Shown: positions 37,653-47,462, counted from the stretch's first letter. The stretch: DNA of 64,000 nucleotides from Pyrodictiaceae archaeon (GCA_015521735.1 WANQ01000003.1:62001-126000); one strand, 5' to 3'. Notes: generated from the letters alone by a model not told the origin. A program made the numbers and translations.

Positions 37653-39684
37653 CAAGGATACTGGGAAGCAGTTACTCATAATGGGCGTTGACCTAGTCTC
37701 ACATGGTGGTAAGGGTAGAGCACCCAAGTATGCACTTGTATTATTGAAGAGTAGTGGAGAAGTTGTATTCGAGAGTAGCGAGGTAAGCCTACATAGGCTA
37801 ATAAGACTTCTATGGGAGTATAGGCCAGATGTACTAGCAGTAGACAACGTATTCGAACTAGGTGATAGTGAACGTAAACTAGTAAAGTTCTTCAACATTA
37901 TACCTCCAACAGTTAAGGTAGTCCAGGTTACCAGGTGGAAAGACGAATTCGTAAACCTAAAAGAAGCAGCTATACGTTCGGGGCTAGGCTTTATTCAAGG
38001 CAAGCCCATGCCTCTTAGAACAGCCTACATAGTAGCATTAATCGCCTCAAAAGGTTATGGTGTTGAAGTAAAACTGTATGAGGAGAAAACAAAGATAATA
38101 GTTTCAAGAACAGCAAGCATTGGTCCTGGGGGTATGAGCCAGAATAGGTATAAGCGTAGACTTAGAGGTATAGTGCTAAGCCTTACAAGGAAGATTAAGG
38201 AAGCACTAGATAAGCATGGACTAGACTACGACCTAACATTCCGTAAATCAGGTGGAGGCTTAGAGAGTAGTATTTTCACAGTATACGCTCCTAGAGAAAA
38301 ACTCTATGGCATAGTAAAACCCCTACGTACCAGTGATGTAAGAGTAGAGATAAGACCAGTATACAAGCCTAAACTAAGCTTCCTCAACCGTGAAGAAGGA
38401 GTAGGAGGGCAAAGATACCTAATAGTAGGAGTTGACCCAGGAATATCTACTGGTGTAGCCATAATAGACATAGACGGGGTACCGTTAACCGTACTTAGTG
38501 GTAGAGGCCTAGATAGAGTAGACATAGTAAACAACATACTATCCTACGGTATACCATTAGTAATAGCAACAGATGTAAACCCACCACCAGATACAGTAAA
38601 GAAGCTAGCATCAATGTTCAACGCAGTACTCTACACACCACCACAAAGCCTAACAAGTGAGGAGAAACGACAACTAGTAGAAGACTACATAAGCAAGTAT
38701 AAGTGGATTAAAATAGAAGACTCTCATCAAAGAGATGCTCTAGCAGCAGCATTAAGAGCATACCATAGCATTGAGTCAAAGCTAAGGCAGGTAGGAAGCT
38801 ATTTATCAAGAATTGGGCTCGAGGTATCAGTAGACAATATTAAGGCTGCAGTAGTTAAGGGTAAGACCATAGCTGAAGCAATTGAAGAGGAAATAGCAAA
38901 ACTATATGAGGAAGAAGAGGAAGATGTAGAGGAAAAACATAGACACTACGAAAAGCAGGAGAAACAGGAGAGTATGATAGAGGAGAAGCTTAGAGAAGAA
39001 CTTAGAGAAGTAAAGATGGAGCGCGAACACCTTAGGGAAAGAGTCCGTGAGCTTGAGAGAAGGATTAGGCAATTAGAATTTGAGCTAGAATACACTAAGC
39101 GTATACCACATAGCCCTGAAGAGGAAGCAGCTAGAACAATAGAAATGCTTAAAAACGAGGTTAAAGCTCTCAAGGAATACTCACGAGAACTCGAAGAAGA
39201 GTTAGCTAGAGTAAGAGATGAGCTAACTAGGTATAGAGAACTATTCCTACAGCTAATGAAAAACAAGGTGATACCTGTAAGAAAACTGCACATGCTAACA
39301 CTTGACGCTATATCTAAGTCTGAGAAAATACTAGGTACGTTCAGGGAAGGTGAAATAGTCTATATAGAGAATCCAGGATTCTACGAGTCTAAGGCTTTAG
39401 AAAAACTAGTTAAATGTAACGTTAAGGCAGTATTACTAGATGATGTTGAGGGTAAGGGGCTAGTAGACGCGTTAACAAATAGGATTATTCCAGTACTTAA
39501 ACTAGAAGACTATTTCGTAGGAGAATTCTTTGACGTAATACTAGTTAAATCCGAGATTACCAGGAAAGCTGATGAATTAAGGAAGAAGCTTGAGGAACAA
39601 CAACGTGTTATTGAGAGGTCAAAGCTGTTAAAGCTATTAGAAGAGTATAGGTCTTCAAGAAAAGTTGAATTAGGATTCCATTAA
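37639..39684 (+). CDS. DUF460-family protein: RNase H-like fold plus coiled coil
   Basis: A 681-residue protein of the archaeal DUF460 family. Two RNase H-like segments are visible: N-terminal IMGVDLVSHGGKG with VLAVDNVFELG, and a central YLIVGVDPGISTGVAIIDIDG, the latter like RuvC/YqgF nucleases with the acidic residue D-P-G. A long charged coiled coil (about 425-545) precedes a C-terminal Rossmann-like part. Predicted to bind or cut nucleic acid; activity is unproven. Overlap with rio2 suggests a joint role in RNA or ribosome maturation, which is inference. Confidence 0.85.
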   Translation: MNHSSKDTGKQLLIMGVDLVSHGGKGRAPKYALVLLKSSGEVVFESSEVSLHRLIRLLWEYRPDVLAVDNVFELGDSERKLVKFFNIIPPTVKVVQVTRWKDEFVNLKEAAIRSGLGFIQGKPMPLRTAYIVALIASKGYGVEVKLYEEKTKIIVSRTASIGPGGMSQNRYKRRLRGIVLSLTRKIKEALDKHGLDYDLTFRKSGGGLESSIFTVYAPREKLYGIVKPLRTSDVRVEIRPVYKPKLSFLNREEGVGGQRYLIVGVDPGISTGVAIIDIDGVPLTVLSGRGLDRVDIVNNILSYGIPLVIATDVNPPPDTVKKLASMFNAVLYTPPQSLTSEEKRQLVEDYISKYKWIKIEDSHQRDALAAALRAYHSIESKLRQVGSYLSRIGLEVSVDNIKAAVVKGKTIAEAIEEEIAKLYEEEEEDVEEKHRHYEKQEKQESMIEEKLREELREVKMEREHLRERVRELERRIRQLEFELEYTKRIPHSPEEEAARTIEMLKNEVKALKEYSRELEEELARVRDELTRYRELFLQLMKNKVIPVRKLHMLTLDAISKSEKILGTFREGEIVYIENPGFYESKALEKLVKCNVKAVLLDDVEGKGLVDALTNRIIPVLKLEDYFVGEFFDVILVKSEITRKADELRKKLEEQQRVIERSKLLKLLEEYRSSRKVELGFH

Positions 39685-39702
39685 CTATTCCACCATGGTC
39701 TA

Positions 39703-40917
39703 CTAGAACAATATTACTTTGTCATCCAAGATCAACTTAGTCACGTTCTTTATACGTGAAAGTTCTTCGTCAACAATACCTTGTATCTCATGGATCATGT
39801 CATTTGTAAGCTTTTCCTCTGGTAGTACCTTGACATTAGCTATTAGGGGGTCATCTATAGGTCTACCTATTTGACTTAGAATCTTCACGTAAACTTCTCT
39901 AACACCTTTAACTTGCTCATATATCTTCTCAGCAGTAATCTTAGCTACAACATTGTATATCTTACCTACATGGCTTACAGGATTCTTACCAGCAGTAGCT
40001 TCAAGGCTCATAGGCCTCATAGGCGTTATTAACCCGTTTACACGGTTACCTCTACCAGTTGCACCATCATCTCCATGCTCAGCTGATGTACCAGTTACAG
40101 TTAAGTATACTATGCCTTTATCTGGTCTATCAGCAACGTTAACGTAGACTTTAACGTCATAGTCTGGTGCAATACTTGATGCTAGGCTTAGAACTCTATT
40201 AGCTATCTCCTCCTTAACAGCTATGTAGTGGTCTAGATCTGGTGTAAGCTTTGAGACTATGGCTGCAGCAACAGTAATCTCTATGGTCTTATCTCTTCTT
40301 AAACCCATAACCTTAACATCTTCTCCTACTTCAGGTAATTCTTTCTTAACTTTAGGTGAATTCAAGTATCTTTCAACTTCAAATACTATTTTTTCAAGAG
40401 TAGTCATTGGGGCATAGCCTACTCCAAAACTAGTATCATTAGCAAGAGGCATTTTCTTGCCAAGCTCATATACTCCTACGAGATCTACACTACCCTTACC
40501 TATCTTATAGTCTACCACAACATGTTCTTCGGGGTCAAGGAACCTCATATTCCTCTTAATCCACTCCTTAGCAGCACTAATGAGTAGTGTTCCAACAGGT
40601 ACTGGTTCTACACCATCACTTGTCTTAACCTCTGTAGTAGCTCTCCCAGCAATTATAATGTATATCGGCTGAAGTACCTCTCCACCACCAAATCTCGGAT
40701 TAGCTTGACCACCTACTAGTAGAACTTTATCTAAGTTATGGTGTAGTATGGTGCCATATCTCTCAATGTAATATTTTGATAAAGCTCTACTAGCAGCTTC
40801 AGCTACAGAGTCAGCAATATAGTCTGGGTGGCCTATACCCTTTCTCTCAACAAGTTCTACTGTAAGTGTTTCAACTGGTTGCCACTTTACCTCCTCTACT
40901 ACTATGTTCCTTGCCAT
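39703..40917 (-). CDS. mat: S-adenosylmethionine synthetase, archaeal type
   Basis: Makes SAM from methionine and ATP. The 404-residue sequence belongs to the archaeal MAT class, distinct from the bacterial one: [18 protein letters not shown] at the N terminus, [35 protein letters not shown], and [23 protein letters not shown] with the phosphate-binding glycines. ATG 40917 starts the protein, with a 216-base gap to the LSm gene behind it. Confidence 0.96.
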   Translation of the reverse strand: MARNIVVEEVKWQPVETLTVELVERKGIGHPDYIADSVAEAASRALSKYYIERYGTILHHNLDKVLLVGGQANPRFGGGEVLQPIYIIIAGRATTEVKTSDGVEPVPVGTLLISAAKEWIKRNMRFLDPEEHVVVDYKIGKGSVDLVGVYELGKKMPLANDTSFGVGYAPMTTLEKIVFEVERYLNSPKVKKELPEVGEDVKVMGLRRDKTIEITVAAAIVSKLTPDLDHYIAVKEEIANRVLSLASSIAPDYDVKVYVNVADRPDKGIVYLTVTGTSAEHGDDGATGRGNRVNGLITPMRPMSLEATAGKNPVSHVGKIYNVVAKITAEKIYEQVKGVREVYVKILSQIGRPIDDPLIANVKVLPEEKLTNDMIHEIQGIVDEELSRIKNVTKLILDDKVILF

Positions 40918-41133
40918 TACATGTCACCCGCTATTAGCCTAGCTACCAGAAACTATAACTCTTTCGTGCACCCGTTATTAGAGAGTGATTCCTGGGAGTA
41001 ATCAGTAGTTTTTTCCAAAATTAGGCTACAGAAGTATAATTAACCTAGCCTACTAGTATAAGATACCCTCATGATAGAGTCAGTGTTATACTAGGTTATT
41101 GGCAAAGTATTTATTTTTATCTACTAGGCAGTG
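40918..41133. other. Upstream region of mat with an inverted repeat
   Basis: No gene. A 9-base inverted repeat, CTAGTATAA and TTATACTAG, lies at about 41053-41095 around a loop of some 24 bases. It sits between the LSm stop and the mat promoter region and may be a 3'-end structure of LSm or a regulatory element. Confidence 0.3.
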
Positions 41134-41412
41134 TTATGGGTTGTAGAAGTCCTTAAGCTTTGCTTGATGGTAGTCTAAGCTAACGAATAATATATTGCTT
41201 CCTCTTATTAATGCAGTACCATAATTAGCTATTGGTTCCTCAGTACCTTCTTTTACCTCAATACAATCATCTAGTATTAAGTTCATGGTGTTATCGCTGA
41301 GCCTAAGCTTACCTATGTACTCACTTCCATCCTTTAACTTAACTAGTACTACTCTATTAACAGCACTTCTAAGATATTTTAGTGGGCTCTCAAGCCTCGG
41401 TGTAGAGCTCAT
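41134..41412 (-). CDS. LSm (Sm-like archaeal) RNA-binding protein
   Basis: Ring-forming RNA-binding protein. The Sm1 motif is [20 protein letters not shown] with NLILDDC, and the Sm2 motif is [12 protein letters not shown]. The frame opens at a TTG at 41433, but ATG 41412 has GGAGAGGTG immediately upstream at ribosome-site spacing and is preferred; this gives about 92 residues. Confidence 0.92.
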   Translation of the reverse strand: MSSTPRLESPLKYLRSAVNRVVLVKLKDGSEYIGKLRLSDNTMNLILDDCIEVKEGTEEPIANYGTALIRGSNILFVSLDYHQAKLKDFYNP

Positions 41413-41568
41413 GGATACACCTCTCCACGACAAAGTCTTGGTTAGCCATGCCTAGTTATTCGTCATTCATGCTAGGGTAACTACCAGTATTTAAGTCTTG
41501 AGGCTTTTTTGGTAAGAAGTTTTCCTATGGCAACCCGTACTTCCAATACCATAGGGCATTAACTTACG

Positions 41569-42138
41569 TTAAACTCTTACATAGTATATGCAATCCTTTA
41601 CGTTGAGAGACCCTTCTATTCCCTCAGTACACCCCTTCTTTTTCAGCAATGTATAGACTATTAAGCTATTCTTTTTAGCTACTTGTCTAACCACATCTAT
41701 TACTTCGCTTACACTCCTATCTAGTAGGTCTAAAACCGTTATCAAGTATATTTTGTTAAACGAGTTTGCTCTGAATGGAATATTGAGTATATCAGCTTGT
41801 ACTAGGTCAACTTTAGGGCTTATATACAAGTCCTTGTTAATGCATTTTAGTAGCATGTTAATACTTATATCTACTCCAACGTAAACATAGTCTCCTTGCA
41901 CCTTGTCTTCAGCTAAGTACTCGTAGAAAAGACATGTACCACAACCAGCATCAAGTACCCTATCTCCTTTACTAGGCATTAACTCGTTTAATTCTATGAC
42001 ATTGTACTTAGCGTACTGTTCATCTCTATATAGTTCATCGTAGCTATCTGCTGTTGAATCATACTTTACCTTAACGTCTACTGAGGAATTCAAGTAAGCT
42101 AACACCACTCTTACTAGTCTTCTGTTTCTCCTTCTCAA
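41569..42138 (-). CDS. Class I SAM-dependent methyltransferase (Trm9/UbiE-like)
   Basis: A 189-residue methyltransferase: motif I VLDAGCGTCLFYEYL, beta-2 VGVDISINML, beta-4 DLVQADILNIPFRANSFNKI. The N-terminal YDSTADSYDELYRDEQY is typical of UbiE/Trm9-like enzymes. The start is uncertain: the frame opens at TTG 42138, overlapping nucS by 68 bases; TTG 42093 would overlap by 23 and still keep the domain. Substrate unknown. Confidence 0.8.
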   Translation of the reverse strand: MRRRNRRLVRVVLAYLNSSVDVKVKYDSTADSYDELYRDEQYAKYNVIELNELMPSKGDRVLDAGCGTCLFYEYLAEDKVQGDYVYVGVDISINMLLKCINKDLYISPKVDLVQADILNIPFRANSFNKIYLITVLDLLDRSVSEVIDVVRQVAKKNSLIVYTLLKKKGCTEGIEGSLNVKDCIYYVRV

Positions 42139-42862
42139 TTATACCTCTAAGCTTCCTAAGATTCAATTGCTTATATTCTAGTCCTAAACGCTCAACTAGT
42201 TCTAATGCTGACTTAGTAATACTTGGTGCAACAAGTATTCCTCTAACATCTCTACCTATAGACTTACGTACAGCTTGAACATACCTGTAGAGCTGGTTTA
42301 CTGCTTCCTTAGTAGCAGTAACTCTCTTCAACTCTATCACAACTATTCTACCATTCCTATCAATACCGTAGAGGTCTACAAAGCCTGGTTCTACTGGTTT
42401 CTCAATACTAGTTATAGACAAGCCTTCTTCTACTAGTTCAGGTTTAGATGCTAGTAGATCACGTATGTCGTGCTCGCTCATGTATTCTATGAATTCTGCT
42501 TTATCAGATAGACTGGAAATAACTACTAGGGAAACCTCGCTCATACGAACAGTTACTACCTCATGTGGCCTCGTCCTAACAGCTTTTAATACAAGGAGTC
42601 CACCTTCAACGTATACGTCTATAATACTGGATTGGGGTTGCCAGTTTACAGGGGAGTAGCCATTAGGTCTATGGACTAGGAATGCCCAGTCGCTTTTCAC
42701 GATAATAATTCTCTCTCCTTCACCAAGCGTACTTGCTCCTCGCCCCTCATAGTCTACAGTACATGAAGCATAGATTAAGACAACCTTATGCTGGGCTATA
42801 GCCTTCCTTATAATATCAGCATATTCTTCTAAGCTAAGACCTTGGTAAACTCTAACATCCAA
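42071..42862 (-). CDS. nucS: NucS/EndoMS mismatch-specific endonuclease
   Basis: Cuts both strands at mismatches in archaea that lack MutS-MutL. The C-terminal nuclease core has D163, E177 and K179 in GFVDLYGIDRNGRIVVIELKR, and the N-terminal binding domain has PVNWQPQSSIIDVY. The C-terminal tail SGVSLLEFLSRR resembles a PCNA-interacting peptide, as known for EndoMS. Start is TTG 42862, with GGAGG about 11 bases upstream. Confidence 0.93.
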   Translation of the reverse strand: MDVRVYQGLSLEEYADIIRKAIAQHKVVLIYASCTVDYEGRGASTLGEGERIIIVKSDWAFLVHRPNGYSPVNWQPQSSIIDVYVEGGLLVLKAVRTRPHEVVTVRMSEVSLVVISSLSDKAEFIEYMSEHDIRDLLASKPELVEEGLSITSIEKPVEPGFVDLYGIDRNGRIVVIELKRVTATKEAVNQLYRYVQAVRKSIGRDVRGILVAPSITKSALELVERLGLEYKQLNLRKLRGIIEKEKQKTSKSGVSLLEFLSRR

Positions 42863-43006
42863 AGCAGTATAACCTCCTACCTGGATTCCACCACTACATT
42901 ATACTCGTCTACCACTTACTCCACGATAATAATGTCACGTAAGTAGATCTTAAAAGACTAGTGTAGACTAGGTAAATGGGTAGAAGTAGCAGACATAGTA
43001 TACCCC

Positions 43007-43012
43007 TTATAA
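43007..43012 (+). promoter_or_regulatory. TATA box of the UPF0282 gene
   Basis: TTATAA at 43007-43012 lies about 22 bases before TTG 43031, so the transcript is probably leaderless or nearly so. Confidence 0.45.
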
Positions 43013-43030
43013 CTTTAGAGATGAGTAGAG

Positions 43031-43915
43031 TTGAAGCTAAAGCTCATAGCATTTGATAGTATGGGAGTTAGATCTATGGCTACAGTAGTTGAGACAAATG
43101 ATGCCAAGATATTCATTGACCCTGGAGCAGCATTAGCTCCACGTAGATATGGTCTACCTCCTCACCCACTAGAATATGAGAGGCTAAACGAGCTACTAGG
43201 CAATATAAGGAAGGAACTTGAGGACACAGACATAGTAATTATATCCCACTACCACTACGACCACTATCTAAGAGATCCAGAAGACGCTGAACTCTACAGG
43301 GGCAAGATATTACTTGTAAAGAATCCAATGGTGTCAATAAATACTAGTCAGAAGATTAGAGCTCACAGGTTATTCAAGAAAAACCGTGTAGAAGAAATAG
43401 CTAGAAAAATAATCGTAGCCGATGGCATAGAATACAGGGTTGACTCTACTATTATAAAATTCTCACAACCCTTACCCCATGGAGTAGAAGGTACACCCCT
43501 AGGCTATGTACTAATGGTAATGGTTGAAGAAGAAGGGTACAGGATACTTCACACAAGTGATGTACAAGGACCTATGCATGATAAGTCTCTAGAACTAATA
43601 CTAGAATGGAGTCCTAACAAGATAATACTATGTGGGCCACCAACATACTTTGAAGGATACAAGGTACCAATTGAATGGGTAAGGAGGGGTCTAGAGAACA
43701 TGGTTAAACTGTTAAGTATAAAAAGTCTTGAAACACTTATAGTAGACCACCACTTGTTAAGGGACATAGACTACATGGAGAAAATAGATGAACTGGTAAG
43801 GCTTTCAAAAGCTGTAGGAGTAAGAGTTCTAAGTGCAGCAGAGTACATGGGCTTAGAAGTCAGCCAACTCGAAGCTAGGAGGAAAGAGCTATGGGGTAGG
43901 GAGGGTGAAGGCTAA
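43031..43915 (+). CDS. UPF0282-family metallo-beta-lactamase-fold hydrolase
   Basis: A 294-residue metal-dependent hydrolase. The MBL motif is ISHYHYDHYLRD, followed by HGVEGTPLG and HTSDVQGP, with VDHHLLRD near the end. The pattern matches archaeal UPF0282 proteins, whose substrate is unknown. TTG 43031 is the start. It overlaps the next gene by 11 bases, so the two are likely linked in function. Confidence 0.88.
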   Translation: MKLKLIAFDSMGVRSMATVVETNDAKIFIDPGAALAPRRYGLPPHPLEYERLNELLGNIRKELEDTDIVIISHYHYDHYLRDPEDAELYRGKILLVKNPMVSINTSQKIRAHRLFKKNRVEEIARKIIVADGIEYRVDSTIIKFSQPLPHGVEGTPLGYVLMVMVEEEGYRILHTSDVQGPMHDKSLELILEWSPNKIILCGPPTYFEGYKVPIEWVRRGLENMVKLLSIKSLETLIVDHHLLRDIDYMEKIDELVRLSKAVGVRVLSAAEYMGLEVSQLEARRKELWGREGEG

Positions 43916-44540
43916 GAACGTATTATTTGTAATAGAGCATCTTGAGCCAAGACTATCTAAGTGGATGCTACTAGAATACAAGCATGCTTCAAAGATAGTT
44001 GGTAGAAGTAGACTGGTAATAACTAATGCACTAGAATTCAAGGATGAACTAAAGGATCTAGGCACAGTCTATGGTGAGAGTATTACCGATATACTAGGAT
44101 CGAAGATAAAATATAGGAAAGCTATAGTACTCGACCCTAAAGCCGGAAAACTACTTGAACCAAACGATATAGTTGATGGCACAGTAATAATAGTTGGAGG
44201 AATAATGGGCGATCACCCACCTAAGGGTAGAACCTGGACTCTATTAACAAGTAAACTACTTGGAAGAGCTGAACCACGTAGCCTAGGCCCCTACCAGTTT
44301 AGTATTGATGGAGCCATCTACATGGCCTACCAGGTAGTATTGGGTAAGAGGTTAAGTGAAGTAGAAGTAGTATACGGTATTGAAGTTGAAGTACCATCAC
44401 CTATTAAGGGGATAACACATAGCATAAAACTACCATACGCTTACCCAGTAGTCAATGGGAAACCCTTACTTGCACCAGGACTACTAGACTACCTTAAATA
44501 CAGTGTACAATTAGAGGAGGAAGAACTAATAGGCAAGTAG
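43905..44540 (+). CDS. SPOUT-like RNA methyltransferase-related protein (DUF431-like)
   Basis: A 211-residue protein resembling archaeal COG2428/DUF431 members with a SPOUT-type knot: VIIVGGIMGDHPPKGRTWTL and LGPYQFSIDGAIYMAYQVVLGK are the characteristic segments near the predicted SAM-binding knot. Likely an RNA methyltransferase; the target is unknown. It starts with GTG 43905 inside the UPF0282 gene. The K-turn hairpin at 44581 lies 40 bases after its stop. Confidence 0.75.
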   Translation: MKAKNVLFVIEHLEPRLSKWMLLEYKHASKIVGRSRLVITNALEFKDELKDLGTVYGESITDILGSKIKYRKAIVLDPKAGKLLEPNDIVDGTVIIVGGIMGDHPPKGRTWTLLTSKLLGRAEPRSLGPYQFSIDGAIYMAYQVVLGKRLSEVEVVYGIEVEVPSPIKGITHSIKLPYAYPVVNGKPLLAPGLLDYLKYSVQLEEEELIGK

Positions 44541-44580
44541 CCATGTGAGCCTATAAGCCTGTTACCCTAAACATAGTTCT

Positions 44581-44628
44581 CTGGACGCTGACTCCCGAGG
44601 AGTTCCTCGGGCTGGATGAAGCGTCCAG
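44581..44628 (+). ncRNA. Kink-turn hairpin (L7Ae-binding RNA candidate)
   Basis: A near-perfect hairpin: outer stem 44581-44588 with 44621-44628 (CTGGACGC/GCGTCCAG, extended by T44589-A44620) and inner stem 44594-44600 with 44605-44611 (CCCGAGG/CCTCGGG, loop AGTT). Between them, G44590/A44591 face G44618/A44619 as tandem G-A pairs, a 3-base bulge GAT (44615-44617) and a C-G pair (C44592-G44614) complete a consensus K-turn. Such motifs bind L7Ae. It could be part of an H/ACA-like or other sRNA, a regulatory 3' UTR, or a relic of a transposon-end structure; no ACA box is seen at the expected place. Confidence 0.55.
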
Positions 44629-44982
44629 TCAAGGCCCCCCAGTCACGTTCTTAGCAGTTACTAGTTCTTCAGGTAGATTCAGGTTGTATAAAGTAAACCA
44701 GGTTAGTATCCAAGCACTATAATACAATGTTACACCCTTACCAAGTATGTGCGTCTTCTTCAATCCCTTAAACATACGGGATACTATGGGTATGGTGGCA
44801 AAGTATAGTATTGTTGCTAGAAACCATCCAATACCACTCTCCATCCACCCACCACTAAGGCTAACCAGCCTACCATCTATTAGCCAGAAAACTACACCGA
44901 CAACCACACCCCATAATAGTCTAAGAACCATTACCTTGCCCTCAACACTAAGACTACCCACGGCTCCTTTAAGCCTAGCCAA
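44629..44982 (-). CDS. Small membrane protein, function unknown
   Basis: A 117-residue protein with about three membrane spans (roughly 18-36, 50-68, 84-104) separated by short basic loops (FKGLKKTH). It is divergent from the NFACT gene, and its stop lies directly beside the K-turn hairpin. No family recognised; the start ATG 44982 gives the best basic-then-hydrophobic N terminus. Confidence 0.6.
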   Translation of the reverse strand: MARLKGAVGSLSVEGKVMVLRLLWGVVVGVVFWLIDGRLVSLSGGWMESGIGWFLATILYFATIPIVSRMFKGLKKTHILGKGVTLYYSAWILTWFTLYNLNLPEELVTAKNVTGGP

Positions 44983-45034
44983 TACTACTTATCCCTCCGT
45001 CTACGCTAAGATGTGTAGTGAGTGGTATAAAGCT

Positions 45035-46996
45035 ATGTCTAAGAAGTCTATGACAATACTAGACGTAAAAGCATGGATAACGGAGACTAAGAGTATTCTA
45101 AGAAATGCTAGAATAGTAAACATCTATGGTGAAGAAAACATCTACCTAGTAAAACTGTGGGCTAAAACCAGTAATGTTAAACCCATACTACTAATTGAAC
45201 CCGGCAGAAGAATACACCTAACAGAATATGAACACAAAGTACACGAGGCTAAAACACCTCCACCCCTAATCCAAGGACTACGTAAGTATCTTCGTGGAGG
45301 AGTAATAGAAGACATAGTACAAGTTGGAAGTGATAGAATAATAGCATTAATTATTAGATCCTCTAATAGCGTCTACAAGCTAATAGTAGAGCTAGTACCA
45401 CGAGGAATAATAGCATTAGTAGACGATAAGGGAAAAATAATCTATTCTTCAGAGTACAAGGAAATGCGTGATAGAGTTATTAGGAGAGGAGAAGAGTATA
45501 AGCCACCACCTCCACCACCAAATATAATAGAGATAGGCGTTGATGAAGCACTAAAACTGATAGGAAAAGGGAAAGATATTGTTAGAGGACTTGTTAGAGG
45601 ACTAGGTATTCCAGGTGAATTAGCAGAAGAAGCTCTAGCACGACTAGGAGTTGACAAGAAGACTAAGGTTAAAGACATAGATAGAAATACATTGAAGAAA
45701 ATATTAGATGAAGTAAGAGGAATCATTAAGAGTGTTGAAGAGGGAAGAATAGAGCCATGCATTGTTGAGGTAAATGGAGTAGCTGAAACAGTACTACCAT
45801 TTAAGCCAATAGCATATGCTAATGCCAAGCTCATAGAGTATAGCTCCTTCAATAAAGCATTAGACGAGTATTTTACGAGAATTGAGAGAGAAGAAAAAGC
45901 GCTTAAGGAGAAGAAGGAAGTAGAAGAGTTGAAGGAGAAGCTATTATCGAGTATAGAGAAGCAGAAGAAGCTAATAGAAGAATATCAGAGTAAGGCTAAG
46001 GAACTTAAAGAAAAAGCTGACATGTTATCTACAAACTATGTTGCCTTAGAAGAAGTAGCAAACTGTGTTAACAAAGTATTTGATTCTAAGGGATGGAATG
46101 GAGTAAAAGAATGTCCCAGTATAGTAGGCTATGATAAGAGTAGGGGAGTAGTTAAGGCACGTATTAGTGGAGTTGAAGTAGAGTTCAAGGTAGGCTCTAA
46201 GCCCTATGACATACTAAGAGAGCTATATGAGGAGGCTAAGAGTTATAGGAGGAAGGCTGAGAAAGCAGAAGAAGCATTAAGGAATCTTGAAGTTAAGCTA
46301 AACGAGCTAGTAGAGAAAGCCCGTAGAATTGCTGAGAAAACTAAGGCTAAGATAAGGCGTAGGGAATGGTATGAAAGATATCATTGGATGATAACTAGTG
46401 GAGGATACCTAGTAATAGGTGGAAGAAACATTGACCAGAATGAATCAATTGTAAGAAAACTCTTAGAACCAAACGATATATTCATGCACGCAGACATACA
46501 TGGAGCACCCGTTGTAGTAGTGAAAACCCAGGGTAAAACACCATCAAGCGAAGATCTACGTGAAGCAGCACTACTAGCAGCATGTTATAGTAAGGCTTGG
46601 AAACAGGGACTAGGCTACGTAGACGTATACTGGGTTAAAGGTAGCCAAGTCTCTAAGTCACCTCCAAGCGGGGAATATTTGCCCAAGGGCTCATTCATGG
46701 TCTACGGTAAACGTAACTATATTAGAGTAGAGCTCAGATTAGGTATAGGCATAGAAGTAATAGATAAATCACCTAGAATAATAATATCACCACCCGACAA
46801 GATATCCAGTAAAACCAGATACTACGCAATACTTGTACCAGGAGATCAAGATCCATCAAAAACTGCTAAAAAGCTAAGAGAACACTGGGTCAAGAAGGCA
46901 CCCAAGGAGGAGAAGCCTATAATAGAGGCTTTAACGGTAGATGATATACGTGAACGCTTACCCGGGAAAAGCCGGGTACTAGTAGTTAAACCTTGA
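45035..46996 (+). CDS. rqcH: NFACT/RqcH-family ribosome quality-control protein
   Basis: Homologue of eukaryotic NEMF/Rqc2 and bacterial RqcH, which bind stalled 60S/50S subunits with peptidyl-tRNA and add C-terminal tails. Order: NFACT-N domain (about 1-200), helix-hairpin-helix region with RGLGIPGELAEEALARLG, a long coiled coil, and NFACT-R (DUF814) with HADIHGAPVVVVKTQGKTP. The frame is open from 44747, but that part overlaps the divergent gene and is low-complexity. ATG 45035 gives the family N terminus MSKKSMTILDVKAW and 653 residues; ATG 45011 is also possible. Confidence 0.9.
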   Translation: MSKKSMTILDVKAWITETKSILRNARIVNIYGEENIYLVKLWAKTSNVKPILLIEPGRRIHLTEYEHKVHEAKTPPPLIQGLRKYLRGGVIEDIVQVGSDRIIALIIRSSNSVYKLIVELVPRGIIALVDDKGKIIYSSEYKEMRDRVIRRGEEYKPPPPPPNIIEIGVDEALKLIGKGKDIVRGLVRGLGIPGELAEEALARLGVDKKTKVKDIDRNTLKKILDEVRGIIKSVEEGRIEPCIVEVNGVAETVLPFKPIAYANAKLIEYSSFNKALDEYFTRIEREEKALKEKKEVEELKEKLLSSIEKQKKLIEEYQSKAKELKEKADMLSTNYVALEEVANCVNKVFDSKGWNGVKECPSIVGYDKSRGVVKARISGVEVEFKVGSKPYDILRELYEEAKSYRRKAEKAEEALRNLEVKLNELVEKARRIAEKTKAKIRRREWYERYHWMITSGGYLVIGGRNIDQNESIVRKLLEPNDIFMHADIHGAPVVVVKTQGKTPSSEDLREAALLAACYSKAWKQGLGYVDVYWVKGSQVSKSPPSGEYLPKGSFMVYGKRNYIRVELRLGIGIEVIDKSPRIIISPPDKISSKTRYYAILVPGDQDPSKTAKKLREHWVKKAPKEEKPIIEALTVDDIRERLPGKSRVLVVKP

Positions 46997-47012
46997 GTGG
47001 AGGCGTGGAATT

Positions 47013-47462
47013 GTGGGAGAGGAAAGACCACTCCTTGTAAGAGACATAATGGTCTATGATCCAGTCATGGTTACTCCTGATACAAATGTAGTGGAAATAG
47101 CTAAGATAATGAAAGAAAAGAATATTGGTAGCGTAATAGTAGTAGAGGATGGTAGACTAGTTGGAATAGTAACTGAAGAAGACTTGATAAGAAGAGTTCT
47201 AGCTGAAGGAAGAGATCCTGTAAGAACTAAGGCAGCAGACGTCATGACAAGACCCGTAGTATACGTATCTCCTGATACAGAGCTTAAGGAAGCAGCACTA
47301 TTAATGGCAAGACTAGGTATAGGGCATTTACCAGTAGTTGAAGGTAATAGAGTTGTAGGTATAATAGCTGAGTACGATATAGTAAGACTTACACCAGAAC
47401 TAATAGAACTACTATATGTTAAGGGGAAGTTTAAGTCTACTAGTGGTGTTGAAGTAGAATAA
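47013..47462 (+). CDS. CBS-domain pair protein (first of five)
   Basis: A 149-residue stand-alone Bateman module with two CBS motifs: VRDIMVYDPVMVTPDTNVVEIAKIMKEKNIGSVIVV, and ADVMTRPVVYVSPDTELKEAALLMARLGIGHLPVV. The GIVTEEDLIRRVL segment after each sheet contributes to adenine-nucleotide binding. Such proteins sense AMP, ADP, ATP or SAM. Start is GTG 47013, 16 bases after rqcH with GGAGGCG upstream. It is the first of five consecutive CBS genes. Confidence 0.88.
   Translation: MGEERPLLVRDIMVYDPVMVTPDTNVVEIAKIMKEKNIGSVIVVEDGRLVGIVTEEDLIRRVLAEGRDPVRTKAADVMTRPVVYVSPDTELKEAALLMARLGIGHLPVVEGNRVVGIIAEYDIVRLTPELIELLYVKGKFKSTSGVEVE

Noticed and set aside
44747-45034. N-terminal extension of the NFACT protein
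   Set aside because: It runs antisense to the small membrane-protein gene and is low-complexity Pro/Thr/Ser, unlike the family.
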